Position numbers and translations under genes: made by a program. A stretch of DNA of 64,000 nucleotides. Source: Erigeron canadensis (lineage: Eukaryota; Streptophyta; Magnoliopsida; Asterales; Asteraceae). Of the stretch, positions 1 through 16,005 are shown piece by piece. The notes beneath the pieces are model-generated. The model was not told the origin of the DNA and searched no databases. It saw only the letters and a program-made list of their open reading frames with translations. The stretch lies in assembly GCF_010389155.1 (NCBI RefSeq), contig NC_057762.1:31556055-31620054 (forward strand), in the 5' to 3' direction. Position 1 is the first letter of the stretch. Every line of letters begins with the position of its first letter.

Positions 1-546
1 GATCGTTTTCTCATTAATAAAATTGTCTCTTTTTCTTTCTTAATTATTCAACTCTTATTACTTATAATAAGTTATTAACATGAAGACTTCAAAAATTGAG
101 TTTACGATATGAAATCACAAAGTTATTTGTCGTCATCTACTATGTTTACAAGTTCAGATTTTATTGTGATTGTAAAAATTTAAGGTAAATCTAAAATTTT
201 AACTAAACATATATTATATTTATCATTACTGTTTTTTATATTTATCAAAATTTGAGTTTATGATACGAAATCACAAAGTTATTTGTCGTCATCCACTATG
301 CTTACAAGTTCAGATTTTGATGTGATTGTAAAAATTTAAGGTAAATCCAAAATTTTAACTAAACATATATTATATTTATCATTACTGTTTCATATATTAT
401 ATTTATCATTACTGTTTATTATAACTTCGCTTCGATCATCAGTTTACTTTGGCCACAATTTATCTCATACTCACGAATCATGTATGAGACGTATTTGAAT
501 TTTTTATGATATAATCTATATAGCTACCGTACATCGTACGGGTATT
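1..546 (+). repeat. Dispersed repeat, copy 1 (cut by window start)
   Basis: The stretch from the window start (GATCGTTTTCTCATTAATAA) to about 546 aligns by eye with 55134-55538 in the same order and strand, apart from the extra 156-bp duplication. It ends in a GTACATCGTACGGGTATTA-like motif that recurs, diverged, at other places in the window and resembles a Helitron 3' region. No coding potential is seen. The left limit is unknown because the window starts inside it. Confidence 0.6.
98..409. repeat. Direct duplication, two 156-bp units
   Basis: Two adjacent copies begin with GAGTTTA at 98 and 254 and run through the same text (GAAATCACAAAG, TTATTTGTCGTCATC, TTAACTAAACATATATTATA) with only scattered substitutions. 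The end of the second unit contains a further small duplication of CATATATTATATTTATCATTACTG. A diverged single-copy relative lies at 55134-55538, so the unit belongs to a dispersed repeat that was duplicated here. Confidence 0.8.
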
Positions 547-557
547 AGGAGTGCTTA

Positions 558-1364
558 TCTTAATATATACTATAAGACAGTTGAACTAATATTTATAACC
601 AATCAAATCGCTCAATTTTATCAAGTTGACTCTCGCTTATGTCATCATTTAGATTAACTATAATTAAAATTTCTAATAATCATTATCCAAATATATTATT
701 ATATTGGTATTTATATTAATTTGTAAAAAAAAGTCTCATTAATTTACACTTTTTTGTTATCCATCAATAATTTACATTTTTTAACCCTAAATACATAGTT
801 TATATTTATTTTTAGCCATCCATTTGAGAAGTTTTTTCTTAAATTTTTTAAAAATGTTACAAAAAGTATTTATATTTAATTTTTTTAAGTTACAATTGTC
901 ACTTAAATCAAAAATCTCAGTAAACAATCAAACAATACGAAAACAATCCTAATTGTTATCTAATTATCATAGAACAGTGATTGAAAATAAACATAATCAT
1001 GTTATGGGCCGTATCATGATCAAACACATATACTTGAATGTAAGTACAGGATCACAAGTATGTTTATATTTTAATTCTTAATAATATCACATTATGAATA
1101 CAATTGGTTTAATAAATTATATAATAGAGAAATTATTGTAACATGTGCCTTGTGAAATGACTACGACAAACAATTTGCATCAATATGTATCAACTAATAA
1201 TGACAGTGACGAACATGTGTTATTGTACTACAACTTGCAAAGTATAACACTTAGAACCGTATATCTTTAAAATTATAAGTTTTTATGAATTAAGTGTATA
1301 AAGATCTAATATTGATAATATCGTAAACACTGTGTCCAGTGTCGGACACGGGCCTAAAATCTAG
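558..1364 (+). mobile_element. Non-autonomous Helitron, copy 1
   Basis: The element starts with TC (TCTTAATATATACTATAAGA) after A and ends with CTAG followed by T. Eleven bases before the end lies a hairpin GTGTCC-AGTGTC-GGACAC, the 3' stem expected of plant Helitrons. A second copy in inverse orientation at 21532-22845 shares both ends and most of the interior, which confirms the limits. There is no coding sequence, so it is non-autonomous. It lacks a roughly 330-bp internal segment that the other copy has, and is the empty site for the SINE in that copy. Confidence 0.8.
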
Positions 1365-2849
1365 TATTATATCAAAAGTAAATACTTTATCGTGTACAAT
1401 TAAATTAAATTAATATGACATGTGCTATTTAATTATAGATATTTTTTAGTTTTTAAATTTAAACTGGAAAAAAGTGGAGCTCGTGGACAAACATTATATA
1501 CTGCTTACGATTAAAGTAATTAATAAAGCACTAGTCAGTTAATAGACCCATTACGAAAATAAAATAAACAATCTTAAAAACAAAAGCTCACAGTTCCGGT
1601 ATTCACAATCACAACCCATAGTTTAGTTATTAGCCAAGTAAACTTCTTTGTGATGGTACGGATATTACTAAACAATAACAATGTTTTACCTTTTAATAAA
1701 AAAAGATGTTCTATGGGGTCAATTTTTCCTTTCAGTCATTTCACCCATCATTTTTAGGTGAAGTAATGTGGAAGGGATATGAAATAGACTTATGGACCCC
1801 CTGGGCTCACACCATTTAAAGGATCCAACTAAAATCAAATCACAATAAATAAATTTCATTTCCTTTTATAATGTTCTTACCTTTGATATGTATTTTTTGT
1901 GCATTATTATCTATTTATACAATTAGATATAGAATATATCTATACTCCCTATAAAAGATTATAGGATTGTTGAAAAGTTTATAAATTTAGGACATACAAA
2001 TTTACTTATTTGCCCTTACACATATACTTATTGTATACCACTATCCCCATCTCTATTCTCGATTAATTAATGCCGTATATTTTTTCTCCGCCGATATTAA
2101 TTTTGTGTCTCCGATCATCCTCTCTTTATAATCATATGTTGGGTTCTAAAGCTTAGACTTTTGAGACATTAATTGTGAAATGAAACGCCCCGTCAATAGT
2201 ATTCGTCGCAACGTGCGGGTACCATGCTCGTACATTATCTATACTTATAAACATTATAACCCCTCTTATTTTTAAAAATTTTAAAATTTTCTATATATGA
2301 TGTGACACTTTGAACAAACATATGAACCAATAAAGATAATTTTTGGTTGTATAACTAACTGGGAAACTTTCAAGTCTCAAGATCAATGCCCTTAATTATA
2401 ACAAATTTTCACCCTTCTAAAGGACATCATGGACACACCTTGCTATCCAATTTGCATGTTTATGGCCACATTGTTTCCATACGTTAGTAATGCAATTGGC
2501 CCGAATATATATACTACTTTAAAAAGAACAAAACCAACAGGACAACAAATTTAAGAAACAAATGTTGGGTACAACTAAACTTCCTCAACTACCCCAACCT
2601 TAATTAACTTTGGGATGAAAGTTGGATGTTGCTCTATATGTCACCATTCCATGCCTGTAAACCGTAGCCTACTTCATCAGTTCATCTGCATTTAGTTTAG
2701 CATGGCCGGGCAGTCCCATAGCACCAATGTTTCCAAGATTGGCCATTCAAAACCGCGCTTTCCATAAAACATACTTGCAGGTTTTGGAATATTTAATAGG
2801 AATTATGGTTTTTTTGCAAGCAACCAACATTGATTAACAGATAACTCTT
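1365..2849. other. Gene-free AT-rich stretch
   Basis: No open frame or recognisable gene was found. Around 2207-2228 there is CGCAACGTGCGGGTACCATG, one of several similar motifs in this window that look like old Helitron 3' ends. The part from 2530 to 2849 is less AT-rich and abuts decayed LRR exons of the minus-strand NLR gene; it may hold further unrecognisable gene remnant. Confidence 0.5.
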
Positions 2850-4067
2850 CTATATTCTGCAGCCTGGGAGTAAACCCAAGGGTACGAGTTTCACCAAGCT
2901 GTTGCAGTTTCTCACTTCTAAGATTCGCAGTTGACTGAAAGATTCGGGCACAGTATCTGCATGCCATAAGACATTCATGCCCTCAAGGTTGTCAATCTGC
3001 AATTTCTCCAAGCTCGGGAAAAGAACCTGTTCTGCAGATTTCATTTGGTAAGTAAGTTACATGGTACAAATCCAAGAGGCTAGCAAATACAAATCATGGA
3101 GACTAGACTCTAGAGGTGATTAATTCGTCCCATTCACTTATGCATTGGTTGATCCACTTGATTTCAGTTATGCTTGATCACTAACGGGTTAATCGGGTAT
3201 GGAAAAAAAAAACCTAAAAGGAAAGCAGTTGAATGGGTCAAATTAGTCTCGGTGGGTGAGTTTTGATGGTACCAGCTACTAATCCATTAACTTATGAGTC
3301 ATGATCTAACCGATGACCCAAATAATTGTAATGGATGGATCATGACCCATTTAATAGATAATAGTGATTTGTGTCAACTCAGTAAACATATTGTTTTGGC
3401 CAATTACCCAACCCACCCACTGCACCCATTTGTCAGTCTTAACCTTTTATTGAGCAATGGAGGCTAGCCTGGTCTTCACAAATAAATAGAAATTTCTCGT
3501 GATAGATGAGATACATTACCTTTCCTACGAAAAATGCTTTAATGGAGTTTGGAAAGTTTTCTGCTACAAACCCTTCTGACCCTTCACTATTCAAGCTTGA
3601 AGTTGAGATGAACGAGTCCAGTTTAGAACTATACACGACTCGCAAATTCTTTCAAGCAGAGCCACAATATAACTCAGGCATACAGGTACAAAAACTTACC
3701 AAACTTGGAAGGTTATCAAGCTCAATGCTACATATCAGAGGGAGAATTATGTCAGCCAGTCCTGATTTCCATTCATTTCAACAAGTGATATTACCGACAT
3801 ACAAGTATCAACTTTAAGTTTGTAGAGGCACAGTAAACCTCTGGCTACTGATACCGGAAAGATGCAATCAAGGAGGTCACAACTTGTGACTTCAATACAA
3901 GCAAGTCCTGGAAACCTATGAGTCATGTTTAGAGTTTTATTCCACCATATTTGTCTCAAATTTGGCAGATTATCTAAAGCTAATCAACAACCTTGATTAG
4001 ATAAATGGAAGCAAGATTGTGGTGAATTTGCAGGTGTTTGAGGGTAAAGAGTTGTTCAAGTGAAGCA
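2850..4067 (-). pseudogene. Decayed LRR exons downstream of the NLR gene
   Basis: Minus-strand fragments read as leucine-rich repeats of the type in the upstream NLR: 3044-2850 (FPSLEKLQIDNLEGMNVLWH), 3959-3747 (RQIWWNKTLNM, FPGLACIEVTSCDLLDCIF) and about 4067-3980 (ASLEQLFTLKHLQI). They lie in different frames separated by stops and frameshifts, so no continuous coding path was found. Just before this stretch the intact frame stops at 4068, and the homologous frame continues one base out of register. The natural reading is that an ancestral longer LRR domain was truncated by a frameshift and its distal exons are eroding. Some may still be spliced in an isoform not recognised here. Confidence 0.6.
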
Positions 4068-7000
4068 CTATTTGTTATATAAATTACTTCGCAATCTTAA
4101 CTGATCACAGTTGATGACTTCCAGGACATGAAGCTTACTAAAGCTTTTCTCTAGATGTTCGGTGTGCCATATGCCAGTTAAGTTATTCAGTCCATCCAAG
4201 TACAATGCTTGCAAATTAGGCAATGCAACCTACAAAAGTCCATTAACAAAAAAAAAATCAAATCAAATTGTTTCTAGTGGATAATTTGTATATTTTCTCA
4301 TTTCCGTATCTGATTAGTAAACTACAAAATTTGTTATTTCCTTCTTTTTGATTTTTGTTTTGAACTTGTATTTGTAAAAGTCTAGTGGAAAGGAGTCCTG
4401 TTTTCTTACAAGGTGTCTCGGGTTTAAATCCTACCCTTGGCAAATGACTTGGGGAGACCGGTGATACGGCTGGAACTGGCCATAGGTAAGAAAAAAAGAA
4501 CCCGGTGAGGCCGCTACATCCGAGTCAAAAGATGGTTCGCCATCCTTGGGTAATGCAATAGGGAAAACCTCCACCGGTTACCCGTTACCTTTACACCAAA
4601 AAAGCGTTACACTTTTTTGGAAAAATTGGAATTAGTAGTCAGATATAGCACATACCTTTTCATTGAAGAGGTTATTCTCCTGATGCATATCAGCAGCAAC
4701 AAAAGCTTTCATTTTGGGACAACTTTTGATTTCAATCACATCCAATGATGGAAAGCTTAAACTAGTATTCCCTTGGGAAATACATGACAGTTCTGGTAGA
4801 TCGTTAAGGTTAACAGAACATAACTGAGACAGCACAACAATCTTATCTTCTTCACTGTGAAAAATTGTTTTCAGTATTTTACACGAACGTACCTTCAGTT
4901 CCTGAAGTTGAACAAGACTCTTCATTGCAGAAGCGAAGAAAAGATGGGTCAAACCATCACATTCATATATATGCAGAGAATTCAAGTTCTGTAAGCTTGT
5001 ATGAGGGTCAATATTCCACCATAACTGCTTCAGTAATGGTAGCTTTCCCAAGTTAAGGTCTCTGATGCATGGTAAAGTTGTTAACTTCACATCATTTTCA
5101 TTTTGAATTTCAATCCTGTTACGTTCACACACCTCTACTACAGAATCACACCATTCGATGGAGAGTATTTCTAGATTTTGCAACATTTGTTGCATATATG
5201 AAGGAAACACAAGCTTTACTTTGTCACAGCCAAAGACAATTAGGATCCTCAGGCTGCGAAAATTAGCAGCAGAAAGTTGGCGAGGCCAAATCTCCTTAAT
5301 GGAATACAGTTCACGAAGAGTCAACTCTTCCAGGGATGGAAAGTCAACCTGCAATATTAACACCATTACGAAGATGCTCTTTAGATGATAAAATGTTGCA
5401 CTGTTTATTTATAAAGATTTGATTTGGTTAGTATTTTTTATTTCAAGTGCGTCAAACAAAAAAAAAACAATGCTAAAAGGGGAATGGGTCAAATGGTTGA
5501 AAGTTGCCTAATATGATACGACCTCCTGATTGTTTTGTACAAAATATAGGTAATCTTTGTAATCATAATTAAGAGATTAACTTTTAAATAAAATTCAATA
5601 AACACAGTCAAAACTCAAAAGTGTTTGTGGATCAACCCAACCAGGATAGAAAGTTATAATCTTTACTGATATAGACCCGTTTCTAGCCGAACCAGTTATG
5701 ACCCATTACCTTACCTACCCATCTTGCCATCTGTTCTTGTATTGCAACTAGCAGCAACATTTAATGGAGGAAGAAATTGTTACCTTTGAACTGAAAAGGG
5801 GTTCTTGTACTTCAAGACTGCCATTTGAAGCTGCTTCAGGGAAGAAACACCAGAGATTTGGTAAAAACTCGAGCTTTATTGACTTTAGCTTTGATAGGAC
5901 AATTCGATTGGATGAAACCTCCTTATCTTTAAATAATATTACTTTGAGATTTTCACAGGAGGAGACGTATAGTTTTTGGAGTTCTGACAGATCTTTTGCC
6001 GTGGATTGTGAAAGAAGGTCATTGAGTTTATGACAAGCAGACACATATAGAGTCCTTAGATTACGCAAACGTACATTTCCCATAGGATCCATCCACAAAC
6101 AAGTTAATTCTGGTAAGATACTTAACATTAATTCACGTAATTCACAAAAAGATTGATCTGGGAGATGATCATGACATATCACTTTAAGATCAGCAGCAGA
6201 AACAACCTTTAAGTTCTCCAAGACAGGAAATATGTTCGTGTCAACCAAAGAATCTACTCCTGTATAACCGTAGACCTCTAAACACCTCAAATTCCTGAAG
6301 CCTTTCCTCAACTCGTAGACAATACTATGCAGGTCGTCCAAGTCATTCACAATTGAGTAGTCCAAGATTAAATGTTGAGCTCCTTTCAACAACTTATAAA
6401 TCCCGCCATGTAAAGTAAGTCCTTGACGGAGAGTGAGTCTCAAAGTTTTTGGGTATGAGTAACTTATCACCTGACTAACATCCATCCCTAAAAATACTTT
6501 GAATCTAACCAAATTTTCAAATACCAGATCTTTGGGGAATAGATTGACATCTGGGACATGCATCTCTAACGTGCTCAAGCGAGATAAGTTCTTTAATTCA
6601 CCAAGAGTTGCTTGATCTTGACTTATACTTTGACCATCAAATCCCCATTGGACAAAGCTATTCATCATATACAAGCACTCCAAGTTAGACAAATTGGAAA
6701 ACACACCAAATGGGATTACTGTCAAATTCTTACAATCTGTCAAATCTAGAAGCTTTAAGCGCGAGAGTTCTCCAATTTCCTTTGGTAAGTTTTTGAGATC
6801 TGAGTTCATAAAGCTAAGAACTTCTAGGTGTTTCAGCTCTTTGATTAGTGACAAATCTCCCAACTTGCAATATTCGAGACACAACGTTAAAAGTTTTCTT
6901 AAACTCAGAAACGCCAATGGTATTGATGGAACTGAAACATGATGCATGAGCACAACCTTAAGCTTTTTCATCCCATCAAAGAAATTTTTGTCACCCGAAA

Positions 7001-8651
7001 ATTCCACTAGTCCCATAGAACCTTCTAACCGCCACAACTGAAGAGTGGGACAGTCTATGCCAATGGGATATTCTTCAAGATCATTCAGTACCACTGAGAT
7101 TGCATAAGTATTACTTAGATTGTTTAAATGAGGTGAATCCATATGTCCAGGCAACAACTTCTCCAAAAATATATAAAGACCCTTGGAAGCTACTGAAAGG
7201 AGAAAGTCCCGAGTAACATCATGCATCCGAAAACGATCTTCCATGTCACTATCCAATAATAGACAACAAGCTTTAAGATTCTCAATGATTGTATGCACTC
7301 TGTCTCTTGTTTCTTCTAATGTATGAACATCTTGAAAGATCCTTAACCCTGTTCCGTATCTTACCAAATACTCCACTGGGATATCAAGGTCTTCTTTGAA
7401 CAAGCTACAAAGCAAAAAGCAAGACTTTGCTTCTTCATCTTTAAGAAAGTTGAAGCTTAGCTCTAGTGATGCAAAGACGTTTGCATACATACCTTTGACA
7501 TTATTCGTTGTAGAACTCAGCTGACGAAGTGCATCACGCCAAGCATGTTCTCTTCTATGTCTTAAAGCTCGAGCAACTGTCACGATTGCAAGAGGCAATC
7601 CTGAGCATCTCTTAGCAACCTCAATAGCAATAGGATTAATCTCTGACGAGTCAACTGCATCACCTGCCATTTTCCTAAACAAATTCCAAGATTCCTCTTG
7701 TGACAAAACATCCATGTGGAAGTATCTTTGAGTGTTCATATCATGACACACATCTAGACTTCTTGATGTCAAAATAATCTTGAACCCTTTATGTAAATTA
7801 TCTTGTGGGATGCCAATTGCCCTCAAATCAAGAGGTGTCCATACATCGTCCATCACAATCAAGATCCTCGTCACTTTATTCAACCTTTCACGTAACCTTG
7901 CAGTTCTCAAAAGCTCGCTCTCCTCCTTTAAATTTAATTCCAACATCTCTGCAAGATCACTTTGAAGTTTTCTCAGATTAGGCTTGTGAGAAACCACCAA
8001 CATGACCATCTCATCAAAGAGTTGGAGAGTTTCGGCTTGTCTAGCAACTTCTTCCACAAAAGTCGTCTTCCCTATACCACCCATACCATACACACCAATT
8101 ATGTTAACGCTTTCATCTTCCAATGCCTCCATCATCAATCTTAATTGCACTTTTCTTGACTCAAATCCATCCAAATCTCCCACGGATGTATTAACAGTAA
8201 TACCACCACTAGTCCATATGGAAGGTAGACCGGCAGGATTAGAAATACGATCAAACTTTCCAGTCTTAACAAGCTCATCAACTGCCATTGTTTTCTTCTT
8301 AGCTTCTCTACTAATTTTGAAAACCAACTTCAAGTTAATGCAAGTCCCACTAAAGCACCTACGATATCGATCAACTTCATTACTCAGAAAATTATGTGAT
8401 TCAGTAGATAAACCATCAGCTTTAGCTAGCCAGTTTTGTACAACTGGGAGAACAATCTCTCCATTCCTATGAGCTAAATTTACTTGCTGTTGGACATCAG
8501 ACAGAATACTTTCTAGATACACAATTTGAGTTCTTAGACTATTAATGTTGGTATCATAATGACGTATATAATCAAACGGACGAACAATGGGCCGGGCTGT
8601 GTACTCGATAAGTTTTGCAACCGCGGCAACAGCAATATCTGCACCAGTCAT
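4068..8651 (-). CDS. CC-NB-ARC-LRR disease resistance protein (NLR)
   Basis: Intracellular immune receptor of the RPS2/At4g27190-like class. Three exons give 1240 residues: 8651-5784, 5348-4656 and 4229-4068, all joined in phase 0 at GT..AG introns. Residues 1 to about 150 form the coiled-coil region. NB-ARC motifs are P-loop GMGGIGKTT (189-197), kinase-2 LIVMDDVW (264-271), RNBS-B IILTSR (about 292-297), GLPLA (351-355) and MHD (476-478). All look competent for nucleotide binding and switching. LRRs follow from about residue 540 and continue in exons 2 and 3 (for example FPSLEELTLRELYSIKEIW). The last exon ends in an abrupt LRSNLYNK tail after a frameshift, and LRR remnants continue downstream, so the tail is probably shortened. 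A SINE sits in intron 2. NLRs of this type normally act in the cytoplasm or at membranes, sensing effectors; the specificity cannot be inferred. Confidence is high for the family, moderate for the 3' end. Confidence 0.9.
4375..4603 (+). mobile_element. tRNA-derived SINE in intron 2 of the NLR
   Basis: A pol III B-box-like GGTTTAAATCC lies at 4421-4431, with an A-box-like AGTCTAGTGGAA about 40 bp upstream. A GC-richer tRNA-unrelated body (GGTTACCCGTTACC) follows and ends in ACCAAAAAA. The text is foreign to the AT-rich intron around it. Target duplications were not resolved, so the limits are approximate. Confidence 0.55.
5455..5725. repeat. MITE-like dispersed repeat in NLR intron 1
   Basis: NLR intron 1 (5349-5783) contains AATGGGTCAAATGGTTGAAAG near its start and GACCCGTTTC...TGACCCATTACC near its end. 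This forms a loose inverted arrangement of GGGTCA/TGACCC motifs. The same GTCAAATG-GTTGAAAGTT text recurs at about 10788-10812 in an intron of the neighbouring gene, and TGACCCAT motifs recur at 3240-3350. This suggests an old MITE family; no TSD was resolved. Confidence 0.35.
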
Positions 8652-8665
8652 TTCTGTAACTGGTT

Positions 8666-8694
8666 GAGGTCAACTGGGCGACCGTTGAAGTCAA
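8666..8694 (-). promoter_or_regulatory. Two W-box motifs just upstream of the NLR start
   Basis: On the gene strand TTGACT (complement of 8689-8694) and TTGACC (complement of 8668-8673) sit 17-43 bp before the ATG. TTGAC[C/T] is the WRKY binding core and is common in defence gene promoters. The motifs probably fall in the 5' leader, and a 6-base motif is weak evidence by itself. Confidence 0.3.
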
Positions 8695-8899
8695 CGATAG
8701 ATAGATATGGTTGTGTGACTATGAAGCGAATTGATCAAGGTACGATGAGTTACAGAATACTTGTATTGCAAAAGAGATGAAGATGATAGATTCAATCAAT
8801 GAATTCAACTTTCTTTTGAGTTTCTAAGAAGTTGTCTTTCTGTTGACTTTTGGATAAAACGCGAGTCTTTTAAACCAACATGCAATTATTGTCTAGTTT

Positions 8900-9756
8900 T
8901 TCTTTTAAAAAAGAAATTTTAAACCACCACCTTGTTAATATATTTTGTTTTTGCTCCAAAGTCTAATCATTTTCCTTTAATTAATTAATAAATAATAAAG
9001 TAATATAGCCATATTGGTTTGTTTGAATTGAAAAAACAAATATAAATCCTTTTAATCCACTTAGCAAATAAACTGGAAGTCGAATTAACTATTACATTTA
9101 TTATCCGCTTTTTAAATGGATTAGCTAAATACTAGTAATATTTTAGATTTTTAGGTTTCTCGTTTTATAACTATTAAGTTAAATTATATCATGTCATATA
9201 TTGAAATCAAACAAAATTTTTACCATCTTTCTTAATTTTAAAGATTCATTGATTGTTGACATAACAAAGTAGATAAGCTACAAGTCTACAAACAAACATA
9301 GCAAAAAAATAAACATGAAAAATACATTGATATCTAACATGATTAACTCATCTTTTTCAATTTCATATTCGAAACTTACTGCTCAATGCTCACATCTTAC
9401 GGTTCAGAAGAGAGCCACGTTAAACTGTGGACCTATCACATATATCCATATATACATTTGCCTCAAACTAATTCCAGTCGAAAACTCGGCCAGCACTCAG
9501 AACTAGGGTTAGTAACCATCAACCCTTCTAAATCCAATGCCATAATTTATTTTAATAAAATCTGGTGACCATAATGTACAACATAAATAAGATCCGGTAG
9601 TTGGCATCAACATTAGACCTAAAGGATGTCCTCCTAAAAGCATCAATGGTGGATGTGACTCAAACTAACATATTTTAATCCTAATTCAATTAACTGCAAA
9701 GGGAATATAAACACTTCATCAGAGGACGATTTCCAGATGAGCCAACTGGGTGAGCG
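8900..9756. other. Gene-free stretch between NLR promoter and kinase gene 3' end
   Basis: AT-rich DNA with only short random open frames. The part from about 9756 down to 9500 is probably the 3' untranslated region of the minus-strand trihelix-kinase gene: it is less AT-rich and contains AATAAA-like text on the minus strand near 9550. The rest is the upstream region of the NLR, which is transcribed away from here. Nothing else is recognised. Confidence 0.4.
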
Positions 9757-13612
<3,856 letters not shown>

Positions 13613-13634
13613 TGATGTGTGAGGGAGATTAGGG

Positions 13635-13643
13635 TTAGGGTTT
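13635..13643 (-). promoter_or_regulatory. Telo-box in the 5' leader of the trihelix-kinase gene
   Basis: The gene strand reads AAACCCTAACCCTAA about 25 bp before the ATG. AAACCCTAA (telo-box) is a known plant promoter/leader element of genes expressed in dividing tissue. A short GAT microsatellite lies just upstream (13645-13680). Confidence 0.45.
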
Positions 13644-13699
13644 GATGAAGAAGATGACGATGATGATGATTAGATGAAGCTGTTAACGGATCGTTAAGT

Positions 13700-16005
13700 G
13701 GTGTGAAAGGTGGGTAGGTCAGTTAGTTTTGTGCAGTTTAGGTATCTTCCGTTATTGTATTTAACGCTTCTGTTACATTTTTGGACTTGATAAATTTTGA
13801 TATAACTAACGTTTTAAGTGGTCGTTAGTCGGAGATAACAAATTACATTTTAGATCGAATTAGTTTTGTTAACGATAAAACTCCTAGGAAAAAGAAAACG
13901 AAAAGGGCACAGACTCGAATATGGACCTTAGATTTTAAGATGTCAAACAATTACCCTCATATCAATGAGAAAATATAAAAAGAAAACACAACATTCACAT
14001 GAACTAACCAAACAATTTTCTATGAAATTGTAATACTTAATGTGATAAAAAGTAAAATAAAAATTTTGGACCAAAAACGTAATCTCTTAAGTAAAACAAA
14101 AAGTAAAGGTATCGTAAAAGTTTAATGGACAAATTATATATGACCAACGAGTACCGAGAAGAAATAAATATAGTAAAAAATGATGATAAAATTAAAAAGA
14201 TTGACCAACAAAGTACCACCGCAAATGCGTAGTTGGTGGCGACAACGAAGATGAGGTGTTGGCGGAGACAAGTGAGTGATGAAATTTAGTGGTGTAGATT
14301 GATGTAAAGGTGTAAGTGAAAATATTATAAAAGATACGATTTAGGTATAAATTAGTAAGACAAAAATTTATGGTATAAATTAGTTCATCAAAAATAAATT
14401 GGATAATTTTTAATTACTCTTTCCAAATGAGAGGTCTAGTAAGGATACTTAAGTCAATTTGGACCTATTTTTTTTTTAATGTTCTTAAAAATGAAGGGAG
14501 AGAACTTTTATATAGTAATAAAGATAGATGAAATCTCAATGCATAGTTTGAGCTCCACTATTTTTCAATTAGATATCATTGTGATGTCTTAAATGCTAAA
14601 TAGTAACTAATAACTCATTGTTTAGAAAAAAGTTATAAAAGAAACCAATATTAGAAAAACAAATGTTTTAGAGGCCAAATCAAGAAAAGCAAAATCGTAT
14701 TTGCTAGTACAATTCCAATCAATACAACGAGATAAACATGTTTTGCAACTTTTAACGACACTAAAATTGTTTTTATGATATTTATAATCGTTTTACAGGT
14801 TATCGAGGATGATAAAAGTAAGAAAAAAATGACTAATTAACCTAACTCATATGTCTAAAAATTAACCTAAAACTTTAAAATTTGACATGTGAATTTCATT
14901 AATTATCTTTCTGAATCTTATTCCTTGATTCTTCTGCATGTCATCATCCTATGATTAGGTTGATTTTGAAACATATTAAGTGGGTTGACTTATCATTATA
15001 TATTAATAAAGATATAATAATTCGAGTTATTATGAAAAAGAGTTCAATCTGCACCCTAAAAAAAGGCTAAAGGTCTTTTTTCTATTATTTAGATATAATC
15101 TATAAGCAACATCTTTACCGATAAGACTGTTTGCATCCTCACTCATACACCTTTGAGATATTGGACCCAAAACCCGTGGAAAACGGCATTGGATATTTAG
15201 TTACTTACTTCTTTTTTTTTTTTCTAATTTAGTTTTTATTTTATAAATTATATTTTAGATATTTTTTAAATTAAGAGTTAAAGCTTACAAATAAAAATAC
15301 GAGTAGACGGAGTAATTTATAATATGATAAGTTTTGCATTTCATTGATGACTATTAAATATATTTATTTTTATTTATAAAAAGTTTAGTTCATTAAATGG
15401 TTTTAAAATGTGACCAGACACATGTTAGAAAAAAAAATTTTAATTTTGAGAATGGAATCCTAACCCATCTTTTTCATGGGTTTAAGCAAAGCCTATGCAT
15501 AATTCTGATGTCCAAAATAACCATTATTTGTGGTGGCTTAAACATGGATTTCTCTCCATATACTCGTTTTCAAAACGTCAAAACGAGACATACTTTTAAC
15601 ATTCCTAGACTCCTAGTAGCATAATCAACGTTAGCGAAAAATATTATTATAACTTATAAGCATCATCCAACTAGAAGGCTTTCTTGACTAGTTTACCATG
15701 ATTGACTCTTTCAGTCTTTCTATATCCGATTACACATTCATCATGTGAACGATGAGTATAACACAATGTCACAATGTACCCAGATTATACTGCAACCTTT
15801 CGTATTGACTGACACCCAGATGAAAGAATATTGTCGATACCAATCTAAAAAACTTCCTATTGATTGTATCAAACTTTCAGAACTTGTTAATGTATGTATC
15901 GTGAGACTTGATACATACCATAAGATAATTTATTCATACATAAAGTTTTGGTAAACTTACACTCTAGTATCGCTTTCCAAAAGTGAAAAAGAAGCAATTA
16001 TAGAA
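13700..16005. other. Gene-free AT-rich stretch
   Basis: No supported gene; the short open frames are AT-driven and match nothing recognised. A segment near 14560-14640 (TTAGATATCATTGT, AATGCTAA, TAGTAACTAATAACT) has a diverged relative at about 42735-42815, suggesting a dispersed repeat. The left part contains the promoter of the minus-strand trihelix-kinase gene. Confidence 0.4.
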
